32,779 nt of DNA from Planctomycetota bacterium (GCA_015664425.1 DQQH01000199.1:1-32779); one strand, 5' to 3'; shown: positions 10,134-19,709, counted from the stretch's first letter. Translations and numbers: made by a program. Notes: generated from the sequence alone by a model not told the origin.

Positions 10134-11624
10134 ATGGCGACGGGCAGAAGAACAAGGACCGTCTTGACCCTCGCTGCCATGGTGATGGCGATTTTCATCC
10201 TTCCAGTTACAGCTCAGGAGATTCCAGCTCAACTCCCGGATCCGGACGGGAAACCACCGGCTACAAATAAACCGGTCAAGGTGTACATCATGTCGGGCCA
10301 ATCAAACATGGTGGGGATAGGCCAGGTAAGTGGCGGGTTTTCACGGTGGTCAAGCTGTTCGGAAGTCATCGTTTCGGTCTATTCAGGGACCTACTCACCC
10401 ACGGCGGACTATGACAAATCGACCCCGATAAATACAAAAGTTCTGCCAGTTTATGGTGGGGTAAAACCCACTCCATTTCCCGGCGGAGGGATTCAGGTCG
10501 TCAGGGGTTTTATCGAAATAAATACCTCGGGTCTCTACCGATTCAAACCAGGCTATGCCGCTAGCGTGTTCAACATCATGGAAGTGGATGGCGTTGAAGT
10601 TTATAGAAGAGAGGTCGGGAAGAATCCTGTCTATCACGATTTTAAAACCAGCGCTGGAAACAAATACCCTTTCAAAATCACATTCTTGACCGAGGCAGCC
10701 GATGGTCTGGGCTGGTTCGGGAGAATGGACGTGCCCGGGACCCTGCACACGGTAGTAAACACAGATGGAAAATTTTCTCATCTGGTGGACGACGAGGGAA
10801 ACTGGACCGTACGAAACGATGTCTGGTACAAGGGTGTTGTTACGGCCACGGCAAATAAGTGGTTGTCGGTAGGTTGTGGTTCCGGTAGCAACACCATCGG
10901 TCCGGAACTGCAGTTCGGTCATGTCATGGGGTATTTCCACGACGAACCGGTCATCATCCTCAAAGCTTCCCAGGGCAATAGAAGTTTGGGCTGGGACATA
11001 CTTCCGCCAGGGAGCAAGAGATTCACGTACGAAGGCAGAACCTATGCCGGATACAAGGACTCTATTCCCTCATGGACGGCGGATAATCCCGGTGAAGAAG
11101 TCAACTGGTATGCAGGCAAGCAGTACGATGATTTCGTCAGAGAAATTCATGCTGTATTGGGTAATTTTTCTACTCACTTCCCGCAGTACAAGGATCAGGG
11201 TTATGAAATTGCCGGATTTGTCTGGTGGCAGGGGCACAAGGATGGAAATCCGGCGCATGCCAGTCGATACGAGTTGAATCTGGTTCATTTCCTGAAGACT
11301 TTTCGGGCCGAATTCCAGGTGCCGAATGCACCATGCGTGATAGCCACCATCGGATTCAACGGCTGGAAAATGGCAGGCCCTCACCTGACCGTTGCCAGCG
11401 CGCAACTTGCCGTTAGTGGAGAGAAGGGTAATTATCCTGAGTTTGCCGGTAATGTGTTAACAGTTGAAACCCGAGATTTTTGGAAAGACGCATCCATCTC
11501 TCCCAGAAATCAGGGCTTCCACTACAACCAAAATGCAGAGACTTACATGATGGTCGGCGATGCCCTCGGCCGTGGAATGGTCCAGCTGCTGACCGATCGG
11601 AAAAAATTAGGGGCTGCAAATTAA
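10134..11624 (+). CDS. Secreted SASA (sialate O-acetylesterase-like) carbohydrate esterase with PA14-like insertion
   Basis: ATG 10134 after GAGAGAGG; signal peptide MATGRRTRTVLTLAAMVMAIFILPVTAQ; VYIMSGQSNMVGIGQ block I; GFVWWQGHKDG block; insert GFIEINTSGLYRFKPGYAASVFNIMEVDGVEVYR is PA14-like. Confidence 0.85.
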   Translation: MATGRRTRTVLTLAAMVMAIFILPVTAQEIPAQLPDPDGKPPATNKPVKVYIMSGQSNMVGIGQVSGGFSRWSSCSEVIVSVYSGTYSPTADYDKSTPINTKVLPVYGGVKPTPFPGGGIQVVRGFIEINTSGLYRFKPGYAASVFNIMEVDGVEVYRREVGKNPVYHDFKTSAGNKYPFKITFLTEAADGLGWFGRMDVPGTLHTVVNTDGKFSHLVDDEGNWTVRNDVWYKGVVTATANKWLSVGCGSGSNTIGPELQFGHVMGYFHDEPVIILKASQGNRSLGWDILPPGSKRFTYEGRTYAGYKDSIPSWTADNPGEEVNWYAGKQYDDFVREIHAVLGNFSTHFPQYKDQGYEIAGFVWWQGHKDGNPAHASRYELNLVHFLKTFRAEFQVPNAPCVIATIGFNGWKMAGPHLTVASAQLAVSGEKGNYPEFAGNVLTVETRDFWKDASISPRNQGFHYNQNAETYMMVGDALGRGMVQLLTDRKKLGAAN

Positions 11625-11850
11625 CTGAACCAGGGCTTCATTTTTTTCGCGAACGCTGTCATCGGCCCGATTGGGGCGCTCCTGCTGAGGACGCATGTCC
11701 ATCGCCTGGCCCCCTTGATTGCTGACGTCCAGCGGGGTGTGGACTGGTGACAGGAATTCGATGACAGATTGGCGGCGACGAGCCTGGGTCCACCCTTGCT
11801 GGGAGGAGCTCTCTACTCGAGTAGTTCCCTTTGGCTGGAGGAGGTTCGAA

Positions 11851-12324
11851 GTGAAGTTCCGCGCCATCGAAATCTGTGCCTTTCTGGCAATTGCGGGTCT
11901 CTTCGGTTGCTCTGCGGTGGGGGAAGGGGCTGCAAGGTCTCAACCGTCACTACCGACTTCACGAGAAGAGACGAAGGGAATCCCCCTCGAGAGGAAAACG
12001 AGAAGCCCGGTCAGCAAGGTCGATCCCGTCGGCAATCGGGCACAGGTACACCTGCAATTTCGTCGGGAAGTGCCTGTATCTACGCTCGTTGAGGGAAGTA
12101 TCACCCGTGACGAGATCATCAAGATGCTCGGCCCGCCCAAAACCATCGAGTCCGACCGTCTGATCTATGAGATCTGGACCGACCGGACTGGTGAGTGGCG
12201 CGTGGGAGGAAGAACTCCGATTTTCCATCCGCAATACTCCGAATGGACTGCCCAGGCGGGGAGAATGGAACTCGTGTTCGACGAGCGGGGAATACTGCTG
12301 GAAAAAGAACTGCCACCACGATAG
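11851..12324 (+). CDS. Small lipoprotein, BamE/SmpA-like fold suspected
   Basis: GTG 11851 with GGAGGAGG upstream; lipobox IAGLFGCS; ITRDEIIKMLGPPKTIESDRLIYEIWTDRTGEW...GRMELVFDERGILLEKELPPR resembles the BamE G-x-T-x-x-E-V-x-x-x-L-G-x-P pattern. Confidence 0.7.
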   Translation: MKFRAIEICAFLAIAGLFGCSAVGEGAARSQPSLPTSREETKGIPLERKTRSPVSKVDPVGNRAQVHLQFRREVPVSTLVEGSITRDEIIKMLGPPKTIESDRLIYEIWTDRTGEWRVGGRTPIFHPQYSEWTAQAGRMELVFDERGILLEKELPPR

Positions 12325-12519
12325 CAGGATCGAAGCTAGCCGAAGGCCGAGTTTCGGCGAGTGATCGAGGAGAAGTGACGATCACCGTGCTAAATTGCTA
12401 GCAGAGCACCCGCGGTAGACTTTCTTTCCAGGTCATTATCCATGTCGGTACGCCCCTCGCTTCTGCGACTGCAAGGCAATAAAATGTAGGATATTTCAAT
12501 CGTCGCGTTTGGCATTTTT

Positions 12520-12549
12520 ATCGCCAGACTCCCTCCGGGGGAGGGCGAT
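12520..12549 (+). promoter_or_regulatory. Strong hairpin in the 5' leader of the cohesin/dockerin-like gene at 12587
   Basis: ATCGCC-aga-CTCCC-tccgg-GGGAG-GGCGAT: 11 bp in two helices with a 3-nt bulge, 37 nt upstream of ATG. Confidence 0.5.
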
Positions 12550-12586
12550 GGTGTGTTTTAGATCTGGAGAGTTCGGGAGTTTTCCG

Positions 12587-13396
12587 ATGAAGTTCCCCCT
12601 TTCTCTGCTTCTGTTCCTTCTCGCACTCGCCGCCGGTGAGTCCCCTGTGAGCGGACAGCCTGCCGCGGATTACGTAATGATCCTGGGAAGCGGTGCCGGC
12701 GCTCCATTGAGCACCGTGGATATAGTTGTGACCTTCGACAACAACGGCGCCAACATCGAAGGCTGGTCCTTCGGCGTCTGTTCCAATCCGGCTGAACTTG
12801 AAATTCTGGATGTCGCCGACGGAAGCACCACTGCCACCGTCAACAATGGATCTCCACCCTTCTTTCACGCTCTGAGTCTCTTTCCAGACGGCTGGAATGT
12901 GGGGGCGCTCATCAGTCCCTTCGCCAGCCCGGTGCTGCCTCCGGGCACCGGCTACGAGATGTACATCACCGTTTACTCCATCGTTGGTGAAGTGGGGACC
13001 ACATCGAACCTCGAATTCTGCGAGACACTTGGTAGCCCCCCTGTATCGACCGTCATCGTGTCGGGGGGGCAATCTTTCCTGCCGGAGTTGAACGGTGGAA
13101 CAATCGATATCCTGCAAATCGACAGCTACATCCGCGGAGATGTCTCTGGCGATGGCGCTCTCGACCTCGCTGATGCGGTCGAGATGTTGGGGTATCTCTT
13201 CATCGCCTTGCCCGCTCCCGGCTGCCTCGACAGCAGCGACGTCAACGACAGCGGTGCCATCGACGTCTCCGACGCGGTCTACCTGCTGACCTACATGTTC
13301 ACCGGCGGAATCGAACCACCAGCCCCATTCCCCTCCTGCGGCGCCGACGAGACCGACGATTCTATCGAGTGCGAGTTCTACCCCAGTTGCCCGTGA
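12587..13396 (+). CDS. Secreted cohesin-like + dockerin-like protein
   Basis: Start re-called to ATG 12587 (MKFPLSLLLFLLALAAGESPVSGQ). DYVMILGSGAGAPLSTVDIVVTFDNNGANIEGWSFGVCSNPAELEI...; C-term IRGDVSGDGALDLAD...SDVNDSGAIDVSD...CGADETDDSIECEFYPSCP. Confidence 0.88.
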   Translation: MKFPLSLLLFLLALAAGESPVSGQPAADYVMILGSGAGAPLSTVDIVVTFDNNGANIEGWSFGVCSNPAELEILDVADGSTTATVNNGSPPFFHALSLFPDGWNVGALISPFASPVLPPGTGYEMYITVYSIVGEVGTTSNLEFCETLGSPPVSTVIVSGGQSFLPELNGGTIDILQIDSYIRGDVSGDGALDLADAVEMLGYLFIALPAPGCLDSSDVNDSGAIDVSDAVYLLTYMFTGGIEPPAPFPSCGADETDDSIECEFYPSCP

Positions 13397-13539
13397 GCTG
13401 CAGTCCCGTGGCTGTTCTGTCCTGGATCCCTTCCCCGACACAAATGCTGTTTCCCTCTTGAAAGGCTCCCTGATGCCGCTCCATCATGGGCGGAGACTGC
13501 CGAGGCATTCCAGGACACTCACCGAATTGGGGAAATCAG

Positions 13540-14898
13540 ATGATCAGTTGCCTTTCATCGATTCTGGTCGGATTGCTGGCGTTGGGCGTTGGTGGCAAAG
13601 AACCACCTCAGGAAGCGATTCGACTCATCAGTTTCAACATCCGCTACGACAACTCCCGCGATGGGTTGCATGCCTGGGGATATCGTCGCCACCGCGTGGC
13701 AGGGATCCTTCGTTCTTACCGGGCCGACATCTTCGGGCTTCAGGAAGCCCTGCCCCAGCAAGTCGCGGAAATTGAGCGGCGTTTTCCCGGGTTCGGTTCT
13801 ATCGGCGTCGGAAGGGACAGGGGGAACCGTGGTGAGCGCTGCGTGATCTTCTTCGACAAGTCTCGCTTCAGGCCGATGGAAGGCGCGACCTTCTGGCTCT
13901 CGCCTGATCCCGACCGCCCGGGCCCCGCCTGGGGTGCGCGGCTGAGTCGCATCTGCACCTGGGGCGAGTTCGAGGACCGACACTCGAGAAAGAGTTTTTT
14001 CGTCTTCAACACCCATTTCGATCACCAGTCGGCGAAGGCCCGCGCGATGAGCGCAGAACTTCTGGTCAGGAAGATCGATGAGATCAGTGCCGGTGCTCCG
14101 GCATTTCTTCTCGGAGATTTCAACTGCCAGCCGGGGTCGGCTCCCTACCAGTCTCTTATCGAGGGAACGATCGCCGGGGAAAGCCATCCGCAAAAGGCGC
14201 TTCGCGATGCCCGCGATTTTGCCGAGGAACCGCCTTCCGGGCCACCGGGAACCTGGTCTGGATTCGGCACCGATGACGGTCACGGGCGGCGTATCGATTT
14301 TATCTTCACAAGGGGAGATGTTCAGGTCCGTCATTACGGCGTGATTCCTCACAGCTGGGAAGACCGCCCCGCCTCCGACCACCGCCCGGTGCTGGCAGAG
14401 GTGATTCCACATCGTCCGTCTCGAAGGCTTCATCTCCCTCTCGATCGTGGCTGGCGATTCATGGCGATGGCCGAGAAAGAGGGGGAGGGCCTGGGGTTTG
14501 GCGGCTCCGATGTCGATGACAGCCAGTGGCCTCTCCTCGATGCCGGAGGGCCGTGGGAATCCCAGGGGCAGGATGTGGACGGGGTCGCGTGGTGTCGCAA
14601 GTGGGTGACGATTCCCGAGGAGTGGCAAGGCAAGGGGGTGCACTTCGAGAGCGAGGGGATCGCCGATGAGTTCACTCTTTATATCGGTGGAAAGAAACTG
14701 CTGTCCCTGGGGAAGAAGGGCGAGAGCTACTGGAATCGGCACGTGGCGATCCCGATTCCCGAAGACCTTCTCAAATGTGGCGAAAAGAACCTGATCGTTC
14801 TGCGGATCGATGATCACGGTGGGTTTGGGGGTCTGACCGGACTCCCCCTGCGTTTGACGGTGGCTGAGGTTGCCACAACGCAACAGGGTGGCAACTGA
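13540..14898 (+). CDS. Secreted endonuclease/exonuclease/phosphatase (EEP) family protein with C-terminal galactose-binding-like beta-sandwich
   Basis: MISCLSSILVGLLALGVGG signal; LISFNIRYDN, IFGLQE, FVFNTHFDHQS, FLLGDFNCQPGS, SDHRPVLAEV EEP motifs; C-term LDRGWRFMAM...DSQWPLLDAGGPWESQG...VAWCRKWVTIPEEWQGKGVHFESEGIADEFTLYIGG resembles GH2-type sugar-binding domains. Confidence 0.85.
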   Translation: MISCLSSILVGLLALGVGGKEPPQEAIRLISFNIRYDNSRDGLHAWGYRRHRVAGILRSYRADIFGLQEALPQQVAEIERRFPGFGSIGVGRDRGNRGERCVIFFDKSRFRPMEGATFWLSPDPDRPGPAWGARLSRICTWGEFEDRHSRKSFFVFNTHFDHQSAKARAMSAELLVRKIDEISAGAPAFLLGDFNCQPGSAPYQSLIEGTIAGESHPQKALRDARDFAEEPPSGPPGTWSGFGTDDGHGRRIDFIFTRGDVQVRHYGVIPHSWEDRPASDHRPVLAEVIPHRPSRRLHLPLDRGWRFMAMAEKEGEGLGFGGSDVDDSQWPLLDAGGPWESQGQDVDGVAWCRKWVTIPEEWQGKGVHFESEGIADEFTLYIGGKKLLSLGKKGESYWNRHVAIPIPEDLLKCGEKNLIVLRIDDHGGFGGLTGLPLRLTVAEVATTQQGGN

Positions 14899-14978
14899 AG
14901 ATCCATCGATCGCCTGGAGGAAAAGACGCGATCCAGGGCCAGCCTGGTTTGCACCTCCAATTTCGTGGAGCGCAAAGG

Positions 14979-16412
14979 TCAGGCGATAATTTCCTTCACT
15001 ACCCTCGCCTTTTCGACCCCCGTGAGCCGAACGTCGAGTCCCTGGTACTGGACGGATAGACGTTCGTGGTCGATCCCGAGGAGGTGCAGCATGGTGGCAT
15101 GAAGGTCGCGGACGTGGACGACGTCCTCGACTGCGTTGTAGCCGAGGTCGTCGGTTGCACCGTGAGTGACTCCGCCCTGGATACCACCCCCAGCGAGGAA
15201 CATCGAGAACCCCTTGATGTGGTGGTCGCGGCCGGGATCGTCGCCACCGCCCTGGGACATCGGAGTGCGCCCGAATTCTCCGCCCCAGATGACAAGGGTG
15301 TCATCGAGCATCTTCCGCTGCTTGAGATCCTTGATGAGCGCTGCAGTCGGCTGATCGCAATAACCACAGCAGGTGGTCATGAACTTCTTCAATTCGCCAT
15401 GGTGATCCCAGCCACGGTGATAGAGGTGGATGAATCTCACGCCGCGTTCCGCCAGGCGCCGGGCGAGCAGGCAATTGCTTGCGAAGGTTCCGTCACCGGG
15501 TGTTGCCCCGTACATCGCCAGGGTCTCGGGGGACTCGTCGGAGATGTCGATCAACTCGGGAATCGAGGCCTGCATGCCAAAGGCGAGCTCGTACTGGGCG
15601 ATGCGGGAGTCGATCTCGGGATCGTGAGTTGTTCTGGCGCGCAGGCGGTTGAGATCGCGGACTGCGGCAATCAGATGCTCCTGGCGGTCGCGGCTGATGC
15701 CGGGAGGGTTAGTGACGTAGTGAACGGGATCCCCTGCCGAATGGAATTGCACTCCTCCCAGTTCGCTCGGGAGAAAGCCGCTAGACCATTGGCGCGAGGC
15801 GATGGGTTGTGGATTGCGTCCGCCCACGCTCGAGAGGACGACAAACCCCGGAAGATTCTCGCTCAACGAACCGAGACCATAGTTCACCCAGGAACCCATG
15901 CTCGGTCGATGGGGGATGATCGAACCGGAGTTCATGAAGGTGTGAGCGGGGTCGTGGTTGATCTGCTCGGTCACCATCGAACGGATGATGGCGATGTCGT
16001 CGGCGACGGTTGCGATGTGAGGGAGGTAACTGCTGATGACCTGGCCGCTCTTGCCATGGCGGCTGAAGGTGGCTCGTGGCCCCATGCAGCGCAGTTCCTT
16101 CCCCTGTAACTGGGCGATCGGCATCCCCCTGGTGAAGGATTCCGGCATCGGTTCGCCATCGAGGGCGGCGAGCTGAGGCTTCTCGTCAAAGGTCTCGAGA
16201 TGGCTGGGACCACCGGCCATGCACAGGAAGATCACCCGTTTCGCCCTGGGGACGAGGTTGGGAGGGAGCAAGAGAGACGTTGACGCACCAGCGCTCGGAG
16301 GCCACCACTGACTGAGCGCGGCGGCGCCAATACCGAGCGACAGGGAACCGAGGAACTGCCTGCGACTCACGCACTCGCACTGCGATTGGATGTCGTTCAG
16401 GTTTTCATTCAC
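14979..16412 (-). CDS. DUF1501 domain-containing protein (Tat signal)
   Basis: GTG 16412 overlaps the upstream stop by 8 nt; SRRQFLGSLSLGIGAAALS Tat; VIFLCMAGGPSHLETFDEKPQLAALDGEPMPES; VIWGGEFGRTPMSQGGGDDPGRDHHIKGFSMFLAGGGI. Confidence 0.93.
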   Translation of the reverse strand: MNENLNDIQSQCECVSRRQFLGSLSLGIGAAALSQWWPPSAGASTSLLLPPNLVPRAKRVIFLCMAGGPSHLETFDEKPQLAALDGEPMPESFTRGMPIAQLQGKELRCMGPRATFSRHGKSGQVISSYLPHIATVADDIAIIRSMVTEQINHDPAHTFMNSGSIIPHRPSMGSWVNYGLGSLSENLPGFVVLSSVGGRNPQPIASRQWSSGFLPSELGGVQFHSAGDPVHYVTNPPGISRDRQEHLIAAVRDLNRLRARTTHDPEIDSRIAQYELAFGMQASIPELIDISDESPETLAMYGATPGDGTFASNCLLARRLAERGVRFIHLYHRGWDHHGELKKFMTTCCGYCDQPTAALIKDLKQRKMLDDTLVIWGGEFGRTPMSQGGGDDPGRDHHIKGFSMFLAGGGIQGGVTHGATDDLGYNAVEDVVHVRDLHATMLHLLGIDHERLSVQYQGLDVRLTGVEKARVVKEIIA

Positions 16413-19400
16413 GGGTAATCGTCTCGTGAAGGTTGAGTATTGCCCGGGTGACTTCGGTCCAGGCGGCAAGTTCAACGGGTTCGATGGATTTCGGTACTGG
16501 CGTCCGACCAACGGCCAGGAGTGCCTTGGCCTCGATGGGATTCTCCTTGAAGTGCTCCCGGCTCTCTGCCAGCAATTCGGCGAGGACGGCGATCTCCTCC
16601 GCGGTCGGCTGGCGACAAGTTGCCTTTTTCATCGCAAATGCGATCGATTCCTGGTCGCTCTTTGGTACTCGAGCGAGGATGTGCTGAGCGAAGCCGCGTG
16701 CCGCCTCGACGAAAGTCGGGTCGTTGAGAAGAACCAGCGCAGCCAGTGGTGTGTTCGATGTGGTTCGTTGCGCTGCACAATCCTCACGGGTGGGGGCGTC
16801 GAAAGCGAGAAACATCGGGTGCAGGTACTGGCGTTGCCAGTGCACGTAAACCCCGCGTCGCCACTGCTGGGCGTTCATGTCCGGATGGTACTTTCGAGGG
16901 GGGAAATTTAGGTGGCGGTAATAATGCTCCGGTTGTGGGGGTTTTACGCTCGGTCCGCCAGGCTGATCGACGAGGAGACCGCTGACTGCCAGTAGGGTGT
17001 CGCGCACCATCTCGGCAGGAAGACGGAATCGTGCCTGGTGAGAGTAGAGAAGGTTCTCCGGGTCGAGTTCGGTGCTGCGCTCATCCGGGATGGAGGACTG
17101 CCGGTAGGTTCGAGAATGCACCAGTCTCCGGAAGAGAGCCTTGATGTCCCAGCCGGAATCGATGAACTCGAGAGCGAGGTGATCGAGCAACTCCGGATGG
17201 GTCGGCGGGCGACCCTGGCCACCGAAATCCTCCACCGATGGGCACAGACCCGTCCCGAAGAGAAGCGACCACACCCTGTTCACGAACACTCGAGCAGTCA
17301 GGGAGCCTACCCCGCCCGCTGACTCATCGGTGACGAGCCAGCGTGCGAGGTCGAGACGACTTGCACGCCCTTCGCCAGCGAGTTTGCCAAGAAAGGCGGG
17401 AATCGCCGGTTCGACGATGGCGCCGGAGGAGTCGAGCCAGTTCCCCCGGGGGAGAATTCGCACCTGCCGGGGAGAATCGAGTGAGCGGGTGTAGAGAGTG
17501 AGCGGAAGGGACTTTTCGATGGCGGAGATCTCTGTCTCGAGGCTGGCCTTGGTGGCGCGCAGGGCGATCACATCTTCGGACTGGTTTGCCTGGTAGTCCC
17601 GAAGTTGTGCCCTTTGATCTGGGTTACGGTGGCGAACGGGGATTGAGAGTGTCTCGATCACCGCAGCAGGTGCCGCCTGGACATTTTCGACGCCACACCT
17701 GTCCCAGTAGGTGGTTCCGCCAAACTGTGTGAACGCCACACCGTTGACGATGGTGCCGGGGCTGATGCCGATCTCGGCAAAGGGAACCTCTAAGCGAGTC
17801 CACTGTCCTGAAGGCGGCAAAGCTCCCAACCTTCTGTACCCTGCCCAGCTCTTATCCTTGCGGCCGTAGCCGATTTCATCGCCGCCCCAGACAGCGCGGT
17901 GTTCCCAGTTCCCCGAGGTGTTGCACTGCAGCATCAATGCCTTTGATGACGATTCTCCGAGCAGGTAGACCCACGCAAAGAGCAGATCTCCCTCCTCAAC
18001 TGTGATGCGCTTCTCGGTGGTCTCGTGGGTGTAGTGCTGGACCAGACCGTCACTCATCTGTTTGCGGTAGAGTTCGCCGCTGTGGGGTGGGATGGATTCT
18101 TCACGGACGAAGTTCCAGCGGCCGCTGCTTTCCCCACCTGTATCGAGACGATCATCGACCCACGTCGATTGGTGTGCTTCTCCGGACGCGATCAACGCCC
18201 GCAGGTCCGCTTCCCAGCGCTCCTGCAGGGGCTCGAGATCAGCGATGGCGGCCTCGATCTGATCTTCGGCTTCATCGATCCGGTGGCTGAGTTTTTTCGT
18301 GCTTTCGCGGGCTTCGTCGGTCACCACCCGCAATTCGGGAGCCCGGCGGGTGGGGGTGGTGTTGAGGCCGCCGTAAGGATTGCGGATATGGTCCTCATCA
18401 TCGACGTCGGCGAAGAATGCACCAAAGGAGTAGAAATCGCGCATCGTGAAGGGGTCGTACTTGTGGTCGTGGCACTGAGCGCAGCCGAGAGTGGCACCCA
18501 TCCAGACCTCGGCGAGGTTCCTGACGCGGTCAGCCATGTAGATGGCCCGGTACTCTCCGAGTTGCAATCCACCCTCGTGGGTAGTCTGGAGCAAACGGTT
18601 GTAGCAACTGGCGATCAGCTGTTCCTGGTTCGGGTTCTCGAGCAGGTCACCGGCAATCTGTTCGATGGTGAAACGATCGAAGGGCATGTTGGCGTTGAAC
18701 GCAGCGATGACCCAGTCACGATAAGGCCAGACCCGGTGCTCCTGGTCGCCATGATAGCCGACGGTGTCAGCATAGCGCACGAGGTCGAGCCAGCTGCTGG
18801 TCAGGCGTTCACCGAAATGCCGAGATGCGAGCAGTCGATCGACAGCGTCGGAGTACGCGCTGTCGCCGGAATCCGAAAGGAATCGATCGACATCCTCGGT
18901 AGCGGGCGGCAGCCCGGTGAGGTCGTAACTGAGGCGCCGCAACAATGTCACGGCATCGGTATCGGGCACCGGCCGCAGTCCTTCGGCGAGCAGGCGCTCG
19001 AGGATGAAGTGATCGATGTCGGTGGCTGCCCAGTCGCTATCGCCGATGGCGGGAACCGGGGTTCTGGCGCCAGGGAGGTAGGCCCAGTGACCGGTGTAGT
19101 CTGCTCCTTCATCGATCCATCGACCGAGGATTTCGATCTGCTCCAGATTCAGTTCGTTGTTTTCCTCGGGAGGTGGCATCGGATCTTCCGGGTCGGTGAT
19201 CATCAGCCACATCGCGCTGCGTTTTCGGCTTCCTGGAACGATCGCCGTGGCGCCGTCCTCGAGTTCGCTGGTGGCGGACTCGAAATCGACCAGGCTCAAT
19301 CCGGCCTTGCGCGATTCCTCGTTGGGGCCGTGGCATGGGAAGCAGTGTTCGGAGAGGATCGGCCGGACAACGCGAGCGAAGTCGACAGGGGTATCGGCAG

Positions 19401-19497
19401 TCCCTGTGGAAATTGTGATCGGAGATGAGACTGCGAAAAGGACCGGGATGGCGGCCGAAGTGAGCAGGAGAGCGAGGCAGGCAGGTGGAATTTTCAT
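16405..19497 (-). CDS. PSCyt1 / DUF1549 / DUF1553 (PSD1) domain protein
   Basis: VDFARVVRPILSEHCFPCHGPNEESRKAGLSL (planctomycete cytochrome C motif); RLLASRHFGERLTSSWLDLVRYADTVGYHGDQ; ARVFVNRVWSLLFGTGLCPSVEDFGGQGRPPTHPELLDHLA; TPLAALVLLNDPTFVEAARGFA. Confidence 0.95.
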   Translation of the reverse strand: MKIPPACLALLLTSAAIPVLFAVSSPITISTGTADTPVDFARVVRPILSEHCFPCHGPNEESRKAGLSLVDFESATSELEDGATAIVPGSRKRSAMWLMITDPEDPMPPPEENNELNLEQIEILGRWIDEGADYTGHWAYLPGARTPVPAIGDSDWAATDIDHFILERLLAEGLRPVPDTDAVTLLRRLSYDLTGLPPATEDVDRFLSDSGDSAYSDAVDRLLASRHFGERLTSSWLDLVRYADTVGYHGDQEHRVWPYRDWVIAAFNANMPFDRFTIEQIAGDLLENPNQEQLIASCYNRLLQTTHEGGLQLGEYRAIYMADRVRNLAEVWMGATLGCAQCHDHKYDPFTMRDFYSFGAFFADVDDEDHIRNPYGGLNTTPTRRAPELRVVTDEARESTKKLSHRIDEAEDQIEAAIADLEPLQERWEADLRALIASGEAHQSTWVDDRLDTGGESSGRWNFVREESIPPHSGELYRKQMSDGLVQHYTHETTEKRITVEEGDLLFAWVYLLGESSSKALMLQCNTSGNWEHRAVWGGDEIGYGRKDKSWAGYRRLGALPPSGQWTRLEVPFAEIGISPGTIVNGVAFTQFGGTTYWDRCGVENVQAAPAAVIETLSIPVRHRNPDQRAQLRDYQANQSEDVIALRATKASLETEISAIEKSLPLTLYTRSLDSPRQVRILPRGNWLDSSGAIVEPAIPAFLGKLAGEGRASRLDLARWLVTDESAGGVGSLTARVFVNRVWSLLFGTGLCPSVEDFGGQGRPPTHPELLDHLALEFIDSGWDIKALFRRLVHSRTYRQSSIPDERSTELDPENLLYSHQARFRLPAEMVRDTLLAVSGLLVDQPGGPSVKPPQPEHYYRHLNFPPRKYHPDMNAQQWRRGVYVHWQRQYLHPMFLAFDAPTREDCAAQRTTSNTPLAALVLLNDPTFVEAARGFAQHILARVPKSDQESIAFAMKKATCRQPTAEEIAVLAELLAESREHFKENPIEAKALLAVGRTPVPKSIEPVELAAWTEVTRAILNLHETITRE

Positions 19498-19709
19498 CGC
19501 TGCGCCCGACTCTAACAGGCCCGCGATGGGCGAGCAATGCGGCTGCGATCAGTTCGCGGCCGGGCGAATTACTTTCTGGCCACCGACCTCCATTCCACCG
19601 GGTGTTTCGACGGTTGACGAGGGAAGTAGCGTTCGAGGGGGGAGCGGAATACAGGGCACCGAGAAGGGGAATTTCTTTCCAGGGCTCTGAATATCGACCT
19701 ACCTCGTGC

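Noticed and set aside
8369-10270. 633-aa + strand ORF opposite the DUF362 and DUF6599-like genes
   Set aside because: Antisense ORF typical of high-GC sequence; no recognisable family, no signal or RBS, and the opposite strand carries well-supported genes.
18025-19428. 467-aa + strand ORF inside the PSCyt1/DUF1553 gene
   Set aside because: Low-complexity antisense translation of a strongly supported gene; similar rejections apply to 4687-5391, 13555-14883(-), 12518-13441(-), 15066-16109, 19485-20828, 23325-24101(-) and 482-1399(-).
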